Origin: JBKQHQ01 sp052148715
Lineage (GTDB): Bacteria; Pseudomonadota; Alphaproteobacteria; Rhizobiales; Xanthobacteraceae
Reading direction: 5' to 3'
Length of the DNA: 64,000 nt
NCBI GenBank assembly: GCA_052148715.1
Contig: JBKQHQ010000144.1
Location: 14,271-78,270, forward strand
Positions 8,178-16,735 of this stretch are shown piece by piece; within the stretch, counting starts at the first letter, position 1, and each line of letters begins with the position of its first letter. The position numbers and the translations under genes were made by a program. The notes under the pieces are model-generated. The model was not told where the DNA came from. It saw only the letters and a program-made list of their open reading frames with translations, and made no database searches.

Positions 8178-9533
8178 ATGGCTATCGGTGAATTCGGCGA
8201 CGCTCCCTCCCCCACCGAAGGCGGTCTCGTCCTGTCGAGCCCGATGTACTGGTTCTATGAAGCGAGCCACGCGGCGCTCAACCCGGTGCGGGCCGTAACC
8301 GACGCGGCGCGGCTGTTCTACAAGAACCCGGCTAATCCGATATCCTACACAACTTTCGGGAAGTCGGTGGCGGCGGCTTGCGAGCTGTTCGAGCGCACCA
8401 CGCGCCGTTACCACAAGCCGGACTGGGACATACCCTCGACGACGGTCGCCGGGCAGGAAGTTCCCATTCTGATCAACACGGTGTGGCAACGTCCGTTCTG
8501 CCGGCTGCTGCACTTTGAGCGCGGGTTCGAGCGCGCGCCGCATTCGCCGCAGCCCAAGGTAATGATCGTCGCGCCGATGTCCGGCCACTACGCAACGCTG
8601 TTGCGGGGCACCGTGGAGGCCTTTCTGCCGGGCCACGAGGTGTACATCACGGACTGGGTCGACGCGCGCATGGTCCCGCTCAGCGAAGGCCGCTTCGATC
8701 TCGACGACTATATCGACTACGTTGTCGCCATGCTGCGCCGGCTCGGCCCGGACACGCACGTGATCGGGGTTTGCCAGCCGTCGGTGCCGGTGCTCGCCGC
8801 CGTCGCGCTGATGGAGGCACAACATGATCCCGACTCTCCGCGCTCCATGGTGCTGATGGGCGGCCCGATCGATACCCGTTCCAATCCGACCGGGGTGAAT
8901 AAGCTTGCGGAAGAGCGCGGCATCGAATGGTTCCGCCGCAACGTGATCACCAAGGTGCCTTTTCCGCATCCGGGCTTCATGCGCGACGTCTATCCTGGTT
9001 TCCTGCAGCTCAACGGCTTCGTCAGCATGAACCTCGGCCGCCACATCGAGGCGCACCGCGATCTGTTCATGCATTTGGTGAAAGGCGACGGCGACTCCGC
9101 GCAAAAGCATCGCGAGTTCTACGACGAGTATCTCGCCGTGATGGATCTCACGGCGGAATTTTATCTGCAGACCGTCGACACCGTGTTCGTGAAGCACGGT
9201 TTGCCCAAAGGCGAGATGCTGCATCGGGGCCAACGCGTCGACCCCGCGCAGATCCGACGCACGGCCTTGATGACGGTCGAGGGCGAGAAGGACGACATTT
9301 CCGGCGTCGGCCAGACCGAAGCGGCGCATCGCCTGTGCGTCAACATCCCGGCCGAGCGCAAGGCGCACTACCTCATCGCGGGGGTGGGGCATTATGGCGT
9401 GTTCAACGGCTCACGCTTTCGCTCCGACACGGCGCCGCGCATCTCGGCTTTCATCTCATCGCTCGACCAGGCCGCACGGCGCACCGGCGGGAGCCCTTCG
9501 GTCGTGCCCATTGGTCGGATCGGGGCCGCCTGA
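8178..9533 (+). CDS. phaZ: Intracellular polyhydroxyalkanoate depolymerase
   Basis: Cytosolic/granule-bound enzyme that breaks down stored poly-3-hydroxybutyrate. The 451-residue product has the alpha/beta hydrolase core of the intracellular PhaZ family, with nucleophile Cys199 in GVCQPSVP (these enzymes use cysteine in place of serine), an aspartate region TVEGEKDDISG, and the C-terminal histidine in VGHYGVFNG. ATG at 8178 has CAGGAG about 10 bases upstream; an internal ATG at 8244 (MYWFYEASHAAL) is the start used by some relatives. Monocistronic as far as can be seen. Confidence 0.92.
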   Translation: MAIGEFGDAPSPTEGGLVLSSPMYWFYEASHAALNPVRAVTDAARLFYKNPANPISYTTFGKSVAAACELFERTTRRYHKPDWDIPSTTVAGQEVPILINTVWQRPFCRLLHFERGFERAPHSPQPKVMIVAPMSGHYATLLRGTVEAFLPGHEVYITDWVDARMVPLSEGRFDLDDYIDYVVAMLRRLGPDTHVIGVCQPSVPVLAAVALMEAQHDPDSPRSMVLMGGPIDTRSNPTGVNKLAEERGIEWFRRNVITKVPFPHPGFMRDVYPGFLQLNGFVSMNLGRHIEAHRDLFMHLVKGDGDSAQKHREFYDEYLAVMDLTAEFYLQTVDTVFVKHGLPKGEMLHRGQRVDPAQIRRTALMTVEGEKDDISGVGQTEAAHRLCVNIPAERKAHYLIAGVGHYGVFNGSRFRSDTAPRISAFISSLDQAARRTGGSPSVVPIGRIGAA

Positions 9534-9893
9534 CGATCGTCCGGCGACTGCCGTAGGGTCTCGCCGAAACGCAGTAATCCGCGATTTGCTTGGCTTTCCT
9601 GCGTGCCGGGCGCTCTCAGCCGTCGCTGTTTTCGTATAACCCACTGAGATTCCAAAGCGTTTCGGCTCGGTCGCGGCGCGGCCCGCTGAGCGACCTATTG
9701 CAACATGTCGATCGTGCCACTGCAGGAAGTTTTGAAGCTTGATTCATAGTTTTAAGAATACCACTAATTGTGTATCCGGCCGGGTCGTTATCCATATCTT
9801 GGGCAAGTACCTTTATTCGTATCCGAGGGGCTGTAAGCCTTCATGGATGTGGCAGTATTTTATCGGGAATCGTTCCCGGACAACCGCCCTCCC
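9534..9893. other. Intergenic region, no gene seen
   Basis: About 360 bases between phaZ and the next gene. The stretch 9720-9850 is clearly AT-richer than the surroundings (TTGAAGCTTGATTC, TTTTAAGAATACC) and is the likely promoter region of the downstream metalloprotease gene. No palindrome, RNA gene or credible coding sequence was found. Confidence 0.5.
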
Positions 9894-10697
9894 ATGCCGC
9901 TCCGCGCGCTACTGTACCGTCGACCTTTGGAACCGCAGGCGATCGAGATCGCCTTCGATGCAGCGATCTATCTCGTTCGGCTGCGCCGTCATCGCCAAGC
10001 GCGCCGCTACACGCTGCGCATTCACGCCGCGACCCGCGAGGTCGTGTTGACGATGCCGCCACGCGGCAGCCTCAAAGAAGCCAGCGAGTTTGCACAAAAG
10101 CACGGCGGCTGGATCGCGGCGCGACTCGATCGTTTACCGGAAGCGGCGCCGTTCACGCATGGCGCTGTCGTGCCGCTGCGCGGCGCGCCGCACCGCATCG
10201 TGCATCGTCGCGGCGCGCGCGGCACCGTTTGGGTCGAGGAGAATGGCGCCGGCAAGTTTTTGTGCGTGGCAGGCGAAGCACCACATGTCGACCGCCGCGT
10301 GGCGGATTATCTCAAGCGCGAGGCCAAGCGGGATCTGGAGGCCGCGAGCCGGCGCTATGCCAACAAGCTTGGCGTCAGCCTCCGCCGCGTGTCGGTGCGC
10401 GATCAGACGAGCCGCTGGGGCTCATGCTCGACCTCGGGCGTGCTGTCCTATTCGTGGCGGCTCATTCTCGCGCCGCCTTATGTTTTGGACTATCTTGCCG
10501 CGCATGAGGTCGCGCACCTCAAGGAGATGAACCACTCGCCGCGTTTCTGGCGGTTGGTGGAGAGCCTGTGCTCGGTCAGACGCGCCAAGGCGTGGCTCGA
10601 GGCGCACGGCACCGATCTGCATCGATACGGTCTGCCCGACCGCAGCGCACGCCCACGCCTTGGCCGCCGTTCGTTCTCCGACGAAGCAGATTTGTGA
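9894..10697 (+). CDS. YgjP-like (DUF45) M48-type zinc metallopeptidase
   Basis: A 267-residue protein of the YgjP/WLM-like group. The zinc motif HEVAHLKEMNH gives the HExxH pair plus a third histidine, followed by SPRFW. Just before it is the family block DQTSRWGSCS...LSYSWRLILAP. No signal peptide, so cytosolic. Members are predicted peptidases related to SprT/M48, with function mostly untested. ATG at 9894 (MPLRALLYRR) is preferred from similarity; the frame is open to an ATG at 9843. Confidence 0.8.
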   Translation: MPLRALLYRRPLEPQAIEIAFDAAIYLVRLRRHRQARRYTLRIHAATREVVLTMPPRGSLKEASEFAQKHGGWIAARLDRLPEAAPFTHGAVVPLRGAPHRIVHRRGARGTVWVEENGAGKFLCVAGEAPHVDRRVADYLKREAKRDLEAASRRYANKLGVSLRRVSVRDQTSRWGSCSTSGVLSYSWRLILAPPYVLDYLAAHEVAHLKEMNHSPRFWRLVESLCSVRRAKAWLEAHGTDLHRYGLPDRSARPRLGRRSFSDEADL

Positions 10698-10888
10698 ACG
10701 CAGCTGAATTGACGGCCGATTCCCCTGCGTAAGCGCAGCATCGACATGGCCGATCAGTGTGCGGCGAGCATGCCGGATTTGGTGGGTGAGCTATCATGAG
10801 GCGTCAAGGCGAAGAACTGGATGCGTTGACAACTGACGCGCAATCGCACCGCGGTTCCGATTGAAGACAATGGCATTGGGAGATCGAC

Positions 10889-11185
10889 ATGATCGAGTAC
10901 ATCTTTCTTATGCACGATGATGCCATCGATGACGTTAACCTGGACGCTTGGGAGCCATACCTCGGCAAATTGAAGCAGGGCGGATTCCTTCAAGGAGGCA
11001 GCGCCATAGGCGATGGCGTCTGCGCACGGAAAAGCGGTGCGCCCGGTTCGGTCACGGAGCACCTTACCGGCTACGTCCTGGTGGATGCGGATAGTCTCGA
11101 TCAGGCAAGATCGCTGCTGATCGGCAATCCGGTATTCGAGGCTGGCGGAACGGTCGAGATTCGTGAACTGCCGCAAACAGACTGA
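10889..11185 (+). CDS. YciI-like (DGPF domain) protein
   Basis: A 98-residue single-domain protein of the YCII-related ferredoxin-like fold, starting MIEYIFLMHDD. The pattern GGFLQGGSAI...GYVLVDADSLDQARSLLIGNPVFEAGGTVEIREL is typical: members have a conserved His/Asp pair and unknown catalytic role. A GGGAGAT ribosome site lies 8 bases before the ATG. It faces the MetE-like genes; the 172 bases between them show no clear terminator. Confidence 0.8.
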   Translation: MIEYIFLMHDDAIDDVNLDAWEPYLGKLKQGGFLQGGSAIGDGVCARKSGAPGSVTEHLTGYVLVDADSLDQARSLLIGNPVFEAGGTVEIRELPQTD

Positions 11186-11357
11186 TGGCCATTCATAGTC
11201 TTGATGCCCCGCGCGACGGCTCCGTGACCTTTGGCGACTTGCTCGGCAAGCTCGCCACCCTTACGTCACAGGCGACAAATGCCAGGCGCATGGTAGGGCC
11301 CACGAGCCGGACTTTTGGCGCATGCATCTCGCCACAACATCAAAACGGGCGAGCCAA

Positions 11358-12458
11358 TCAGCCCCAGACCTCCCGCGCCACCTCGACGACCATGCGCAGC
11401 TTTGCCCATTGCTCGTCCTCGGCCAGGACATTGCCCTCCTCGGTCGAGGCGAAGCCGCATTGCGGCGACAGGCACAGGCGGTCGATATCGACGAACTTTG
11501 CCGCCGCTTCGATGCGGCGCTTGATCGCGTCGCGCGATTCCAGTTGGCCTGATTTGGTCGTCACCAAGCCGAGCACCACGCTCTTGCTCTTCGGCAGGAA
11601 GCGCAGCGGCTCGAACCCGCCGGCGCGCTCGGTATCGTACTCCATGAAATAGGCGTGCACATTGGTCCGGTTGAAGAGGACATCCGCGACCGGCTCGTAG
11701 CCGCCCGTTCCCATGAAGGTCGAGCGGAAATTGCCGCGGCACAGATGCATGGTGATGGTCATGTCGGACGGGATATAGGCGATCGCCGCATTGATCAGGT
11801 CCGCATAGGTCGTCAGCAGCCGGTCCGGATCGTCGCCGCGGTCGGCCAGCATCTTGCGGTGCTCCGGGTCGCACCACATGGCGATGTAGACCTCGTCGAA
11901 CTGGAGATAGCGGCAGCCCGCATCCGCAAAGGCACGCACCGCCTTGGCGTAGGCCCTGCCGAGATCGTCGAAGAAAGCGTCAAGCGAGGGGTAGGCGTCC
12001 TTGCTCACGAGCTCGCGCCCGCCGCGCGCGTACATCGCGCTCGGCGACGGTATCGTCATCTTCGGCGCGCGCTTGGTGTGCGCCTGCACGAAACGGAAAT
12101 GATCGATCATCGGGTGGCCGTTGAAGCCGAGCTTGCCGGCCACGCGCACGCCCTGCGCCCGCGTCTGCACGCCGTGGAATTGAATGCCGTGCCCGATGTC
12201 GATGAGCTCGGCCCCGGTGAAGCCGGCGAGAAAATCGAGGTGCCACCAGGAGCGACGGAACTCGCCGTCAGTGATCGACTGCAGGCCGGTCGCCTCCTGC
12301 TTGCGGATCACGGCCTCGATTTCCCGGTCCTCGATGGTTTTCAGCTCGGCGGCCGTGATCGCGCCTTTTTGCCGCTTGACCCGTGCTTCCTTCAACACTG
12401 CCGGACGCAGCAGGCTGCCGACGTGATCGGCACGGTAGGGTGGCTTGGTCCGCTGCAT
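11358..12458 (-). CDS. Cobalamin-independent methyltransferase, MetE C-terminal-like (copy 1)
   Basis: A 366-residue protein matching only the catalytic half of MetE (COG0620 group, often annotated as a methyltetrahydropteroyltriglutamate-homocysteine methyltransferase). All zinc ligands are recognisable: H-x-C in TMHLCRGN, Glu in YFMEYDTERAGG and Cys in LSPQCGFAST. The N-terminal half of true MetE, which binds the polyglutamate folate, is missing, so the methyl donor is uncertain. GGAGG lies 6 bases before the ATG. It is the last of three tandem paralogues on this strand and is 2 residues shorter than the others. Confidence 0.85.
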   Translation of the reverse strand: MQRTKPPYRADHVGSLLRPAVLKEARVKRQKGAITAAELKTIEDREIEAVIRKQEATGLQSITDGEFRRSWWHLDFLAGFTGAELIDIGHGIQFHGVQTRAQGVRVAGKLGFNGHPMIDHFRFVQAHTKRAPKMTIPSPSAMYARGGRELVSKDAYPSLDAFFDDLGRAYAKAVRAFADAGCRYLQFDEVYIAMWCDPEHRKMLADRGDDPDRLLTTYADLINAAIAYIPSDMTITMHLCRGNFRSTFMGTGGYEPVADVLFNRTNVHAYFMEYDTERAGGFEPLRFLPKSKSVVLGLVTTKSGQLESRDAIKRRIEAAAKFVDIDRLCLSPQCGFASTEEGNVLAEDEQWAKLRMVVEVAREVWG

Positions 12459-12596
12459 GGTTTTCCTCCGCGACGGGTTGGTAACTCCCTCCCCGCAAGC
12501 GCCCGCAAGCGGGGGAGGGGACGCTGTGGCTCGGTCTTTCAAGCTTGCGACGTCCATCGCGTCGAGCAGGCTCGAATCAGATCCGCACGCCCTTGG

Positions 12597-13703
12597 TCAC
12601 TTGCCCCAGATTTCCTCGGCAAGCTCGACGATCATACGCAGCTTCGCCCATTGCTCCTCCTCGGCGAGCACGTTGCCTTCCTCGGTCGAGGCGAAGCCGC
12701 ACTGCGGGCTCAGGCACAGCTGATCGAGGCTGACATATTTGGTCGCCTGGTCGATGCGCCGCTTGATGTCGTCCTTCTGCTCGAGCGTCCCCGACTTCGA
12801 GGTGACGAGGCCGAGCACCACTTGCTTGTTGCCCTTCGGTACGAAGCGCAACGGCTCGAAGCCGCCGGCGCGGTCGGTATCGTATTCGAGGAAATAGCCG
12901 TCGATCTTGAGATCGCCGAACATCCGTTCGGCGATCGGCTCGTAACCGCCCTGGGCGATCCAGGTGGAGCGGAAATTGCCGCGGCATGAATGCATGGTGA
13001 TGACCATGTCGCTCGGCCGGCCTTCGACGGCGGTATTGATCATCTGGGCATAGCGGGCCGGAAGCGCGTCGGGATCATCACCGCGCTCGCGCGAATGGCC
13101 CCGCTCGCCGGCGTCACAGAGCATCGCCCAGGTGGTGTCGTCGAGCTGCAGGTAACGGCAACCGGCGGCGGCGAAATCGCCAATGGCCTTGCGGTAGGCC
13201 TGCGCCACGTCGGCGAAGTAACGGTCAAGATCCGGATACACGTCCTTGCTGATCGAGACGCGGCCTTGGCGAAAGTGCAGCACGCCGGGCGACGGAATCG
13301 TCATCTTCGGCGTCACCCGCGTGTGATCCTTCACGAAGCGGAAATGGTCGATGTGCGGATGGCCGGAATAGCCCACCGGGCCCACCACCCGGACGCTTTC
13401 CGCCTTGGTGTCGACGCCGTGAAACTTGATGCCGCCCGGCGTCGAGTAGAGCTCGACGCCATCGAGCCCGCGGAAGAAGTCGAACTGCCACCAGGCGCGG
13501 CGGAATTCGCCGTCGGTCGCGAGCTTGAGGCCGACCTCCTCCTGCTTCCTGATGATCTTCTCGATCTCGCGATCCTCGACCGCCTTCAGTTGCTCCGCGG
13601 GAATCGCATTCTGCTCGCGCTGCCTTCGCGCTTCCTTGAGCGCTAAGGGGCGCAGCAGGCTGCCGACATGATCCGCCCGAAATGGGGGCCTCGTCCGCTG
13701 CAT
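12597..13703 (-). CDS. Cobalamin-independent methyltransferase, MetE C-terminal-like (copy 2)
   Basis: A 368-residue paralogue of its neighbours, starting MQRTRPPFRADHVGSLLRP. Zinc ligands are intact (MHSCRGN, LEYDTDRAGG, LSPQCGFAST). Only 10 bases separate it from copy 3 upstream, and 138 bases, with a small G/C palindrome, from copy 1 downstream. The three differ most in the middle, around the predicted substrate pocket (for example GVLHFRQGRVSISKDVYP here against AMYARGGRELVSKDAYP in copy 1), which suggests different substrates more than gene dosage. Confidence 0.85.
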   Translation of the reverse strand: MQRTRPPFRADHVGSLLRPLALKEARRQREQNAIPAEQLKAVEDREIEKIIRKQEEVGLKLATDGEFRRAWWQFDFFRGLDGVELYSTPGGIKFHGVDTKAESVRVVGPVGYSGHPHIDHFRFVKDHTRVTPKMTIPSPGVLHFRQGRVSISKDVYPDLDRYFADVAQAYRKAIGDFAAAGCRYLQLDDTTWAMLCDAGERGHSRERGDDPDALPARYAQMINTAVEGRPSDMVITMHSCRGNFRSTWIAQGGYEPIAERMFGDLKIDGYFLEYDTDRAGGFEPLRFVPKGNKQVVLGLVTSKSGTLEQKDDIKRRIDQATKYVSLDQLCLSPQCGFASTEEGNVLAEEEQWAKLRMIVELAEEIWGK

Positions 13704-13713
13704 GGCTCAGCCC

Positions 13714-14820
13714 TCACTTGCCCCACACCTCGCCGGCCAGCTCGACGATCTCGCGCATTTTCGCCCATTGCTGCTCCTCGGTCAGGACATTGCCTTCCTC
13801 GGTCGAGGCGAAGCCGCATTGGGGCGAGAGGCAGCATTGCTCGAGGTTGACATATTTCGTCGCCTCGTCGATGCGGCGCTTCACGTCGTCCTTTTTCTCC
13901 AGCGTGCCGGACTTCGAGGTGATCAGACCGAGCACCACCTGCTTGTTGCCCTTGGGGACGAACCGTAGCGGCTCGAAGCCGCCGGCCCGCTCGGTGTCGT
14001 ATTCGAGGAAGTAGCCGTCGTAATTGCAGGCGCCGAACAGCACCTCGGCGACCGGCTCGTAGCCGCCGGAGGCGATCCAAGTGGAGCGGAAATTGCCCCG
14101 GCAAACGTGGGTGGTTACGACCATGTCGGCCGGCTTGCCCTCGAGCGCTTGATTGATCATCCGCGCATAGTCCTGCGCCAGGCGCTCGGTATTCATGCCC
14201 CGATCCTTGGCCTTCTTCAGCTCCTCCTTGGAGCAAAGATACGCCCAGGCCGTGTCGTCGAATTGCAGATAACGGCAGCCGGCATCGTAGAACGCGCGCA
14301 CGGCCTGCCGATAGGTTTTTGCCAGGTCGTCGAAAATGGCGTCGTTATTGGCGTAGAACTGTTTGTTCACGGCGCCGGGCTCGAGGCGAAAATGAAAGAC
14401 GCTCGGGCTCGGTATCGTCATCTTCGGCACCACGCGGGTATGGGCCTTGAGAAACTTGAAATGCGCCAGCATCGGATGGTTGGAGAAGCCGAGCTTGCGG
14501 GTCACCCGGATGCTTTGCGCCTTGGTTTGCACGCCTTGGAATTGAATCCCGTGGTCGAGCTCATAGAGCTCGGCGCCGTCGAGCATGCCGAAGAAATCGA
14601 AGTGCCACCAGGAGCGGCGAAACTCGCCATCGGTGGCGAGCGTCATGCCGATCTGTTCCTGCTGCTTGATGAGCTTATCGATCTCAGCATCCTCGACCGC
14701 CGTTAGCTGTGCGGCCGTGATCTCCCCCTTCTCGCGCTTGGCGCGCGCGTTCTTGAGCGGCGCGGGGCGCAGAAAGCTGCCGACCTGATCGGCGCGAAAC
14801 GGCGGCTTCGTCCTTTGCAT
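13714..14820 (-). CDS. Cobalamin-independent methyltransferase, MetE C-terminal-like (copy 3)
   Basis: First gene of the tandem triplet; 368 residues. Zinc ligands are present in THVCRGN, LEYDTERAGG and LSPQCGFAST. The region before the H-x-C block carries an insertion-like charged segment (CSKEELKKAKDRGMN) in place of the acidic one of the other copies. GGAAGG lies about 7 bases before the ATG. A palindromic repeat and the methyltransferase gene lie upstream on the same strand. Confidence 0.85.
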   Translation of the reverse strand: MQRTKPPFRADQVGSFLRPAPLKNARAKREKGEITAAQLTAVEDAEIDKLIKQQEQIGMTLATDGEFRRSWWHFDFFGMLDGAELYELDHGIQFQGVQTKAQSIRVTRKLGFSNHPMLAHFKFLKAHTRVVPKMTIPSPSVFHFRLEPGAVNKQFYANNDAIFDDLAKTYRQAVRAFYDAGCRYLQFDDTAWAYLCSKEELKKAKDRGMNTERLAQDYARMINQALEGKPADMVVTTHVCRGNFRSTWIASGGYEPVAEVLFGACNYDGYFLEYDTERAGGFEPLRFVPKGNKQVVLGLITSKSGTLEKKDDVKRRIDEATKYVNLEQCCLSPQCGFASTEEGNVLTEEQQWAKMREIVELAGEVWGK

Positions 14821-14880
14821 GGCGGTTTCCTTCCCTAAGAGCCGCGAGTGGACGCGCGGCTGCGGCGTTTCTCATATCCA

Positions 14881-14960
14881 TGTCATTGCGGCCGACGCGA
14901 AGCAATCCCCGGTCGGCAAATGACCTGCGGCCGGCCATTGCTTCGCTTCGCCTGAATGGC
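14881..14960. repeat. Palindromic GTCATTGCG-type repeat
   Basis: TGTCATTGCGGCCGACGCG at 14881 followed by inverted arms GCGAAGCAAT (14897-14906) and ATTGCTTCGC (14937-14946). It belongs to the same broad family as the element at 42259. It separates the MetE-like triplet from the methyltransferase gene. Confidence 0.6.
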
Positions 14961-14991
14961 GTCGGAAGGCCAAGGCTCCGACCGACGCGCC

Positions 14992-16419
14992 TTATTCGCG
15001 CCGATGCGAGATCACATAGGATTCGTCGTAGAACCACAGGCCGCCATGGTCTTGCAGCACCTCGCGGGTGGCCTCGATATAACGTTGGTCCTTGTAGGCG
15101 TCGGCGAGCCGGTCGTCCTCGATCTGCGCCACGTAGATCGCCGCGTTCCAAGCCGCGAGCAACGTCGACGTTCCGATCGAGGCGGAGATCTCCGAGGGCA
15201 ACGTGTGCATCTCGTAGCGAAACAGCGATCGGCTGTCCGCATAGGCGTTGAAGTTGAGGTCGCGCGCGGCGGCACCCAGCTCCTGCTTGACGGCCTTGAG
15301 GATTTGATGCCGGTCGATGGTGAAGGGGTCGTCGCCCGGCCAGACTTTTTGGATGATCTCCATCCCGGGATCGTGGCCGAACGAATGCATGGCGATCAGG
15401 CGTCCGCCCGGCCCGAGCGCGCGGGCGAGCGGCGCGATCACGCGCTTGGCCTTGAATTCGAGCGAGGCGCGGGCGCGATAGGGCTGCGACGCAATGACGA
15501 GGTCGTACTCGGCCGTCGTGCCGCCGGGACGCGGAATGACGGAGTCGAGCAGGAACCGATGGTCTTCGCGGTAGAGGACGAGAATCACCGGGCGCTCGTA
15601 AATGGGGTTGCCGCTCTTTTGGCTCACCCGCGCCTTCCAATTCTCGGCCAGGAACGGCTCGAGATCGGTGATCTGCTGCTCGAAGCGATGCGCCGAATTG
15701 CCCGATAGCGCGACCTCGTGCCAAACGAGGCTCGTCGCCGCGCTCAACGATTTGACCGCGAGCCAGGGCGCCTCCGCATAAGCGAGGTTGGTCAGCACGA
15801 CCACGCTCGACGGGTGCTCGAAGAACCGGTCCGCCATTTTATGCAGCGTGAGACGGACATCCTCGAGGCTGATCTCCTTGCCGACGATGTAGAAGGGGAT
15901 CGTCGGAAAGCGTTCATGCATCGCTCGCATGACCCGCGACAGCACCGTTCCGTCACCGACGCCCGCATCGAACAAGCGAATCGCCGGCGGCCGCGGATGG
16001 ATGCTGCCGAGCTCAAGCTGCACCCGATGCGCGATCTGCCATTTTTCGCTGCAGGTGTTGACGAACAGCAGATATTTTTGCCGGTTGTCGAAGAAACGGA
16101 AATTACGCTGCGGATCGGCTTCTTCGCCGCCCGTCAACGCGCTCGCTACCGGCAGGTGACCGGGCACCGCGACAAGCGGCCGCGCTGGGGCTGCGCCCAT
16201 CGGGCTTTGTGCAAATTCACGGCCGCGCCCAGGCGCGGAACTGCGGTTGTCAGTCATGAAGCTACGAATGCGATCCAGGGTATCGGTGGTGATTCGGCCG
16301 CCATTGCGGAGCCGTGTCGTCAGCTTGCCATCGTTAACAGCGCGACGGCCAAACGTTGACTCGGCCAACCCGGTCTGGCGGCAGAAGTCGGCGATCTCCC
16401 CAAGAATTTGTTCGTTCAT
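14992..16419 (-). CDS. HTH-like domain fused to a SAM methyltransferase-like domain, unknown function
   Basis: A 475-residue protein I cannot name. Residues about 1-55 look like a small XRE/phage-regulator-type helix-turn-helix (CRQTGLAESTFGRRAVNDGKL, then a TLDRIRSFM helix). After a proline/alanine linker, residues about 110-470 form a Rossmann methyltransferase-like domain with motif I RLFDAGVGDGTVLSR and an acidic end of strand 2 (YIVGKEIS). The later segment LGPGGRLIAMHSFGHDPG fits methyltransferase motif III. GGAGG precedes ATG 16419. It may be a ligand-sensing regulator or an enzyme that uses the HTH for oligomerisation. It sits between ligC and the MetE-like genes, same strand. Confidence 0.55.
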   Translation of the reverse strand: MNEQILGEIADFCRQTGLAESTFGRRAVNDGKLTTRLRNGGRITTDTLDRIRSFMTDNRSSAPGRGREFAQSPMGAAPARPLVAVPGHLPVASALTGGEEADPQRNFRFFDNRQKYLLFVNTCSEKWQIAHRVQLELGSIHPRPPAIRLFDAGVGDGTVLSRVMRAMHERFPTIPFYIVGKEISLEDVRLTLHKMADRFFEHPSSVVVLTNLAYAEAPWLAVKSLSAATSLVWHEVALSGNSAHRFEQQITDLEPFLAENWKARVSQKSGNPIYERPVILVLYREDHRFLLDSVIPRPGGTTAEYDLVIASQPYRARASLEFKAKRVIAPLARALGPGGRLIAMHSFGHDPGMEIIQKVWPGDDPFTIDRHQILKAVKQELGAAARDLNFNAYADSRSLFRYEMHTLPSEISASIGTSTLLAAWNAAIYVAQIEDDRLADAYKDQRYIEATREVLQDHGGLWFYDESYVISHRRE

Positions 16420-16735
16420 GGCTGCCCCTCCTTCGTGTAAGTCCCGCGACTGCGGTGGAGAACAGCGGATTTGTCGCAAATGGAACCAAGAGTGGGAGCG
16501 TTCGTCAACCACAAAATGGAGTGGGAAAAGATGGGATGCAATGGTGGGCCAAATCCCAAAGATCGCGGTGAGCATGAAACGCCGCTAATCCGGGCACATC
16601 TCAAATGCGGGGCCGTCTTTGTGGTGGGGGATATCTTCGCTTTTAGCCCACTAATGGGCAATAGGTGGGCGGCCGCCGTGGAGCGCCACCGTGCTTTTCG
16701 CGGGCGTGTTCCGGCTCAGACGATAGGGACGCCGG
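16420..16735. other. Intergenic region upstream of the HTH-methyltransferase gene
   Basis: 316 bases with no credible gene. It is less GC-rich than its flanks near 16460-16580. A short inverted repeat GCCCA-CTAA-TGGGC at 16646-16659 could be an operator. Since both flanking genes run leftward, this region probably holds the promoter of the HTH-methyltransferase gene and the end of the lig transcript. Confidence 0.4.

Noticed and set aside
10754..11176. A 140-codon minus-strand frame opposite the YciI gene
   Set aside because: The plus-strand YciI frame has a ribosome site and family signature; the minus-strand product has neither.
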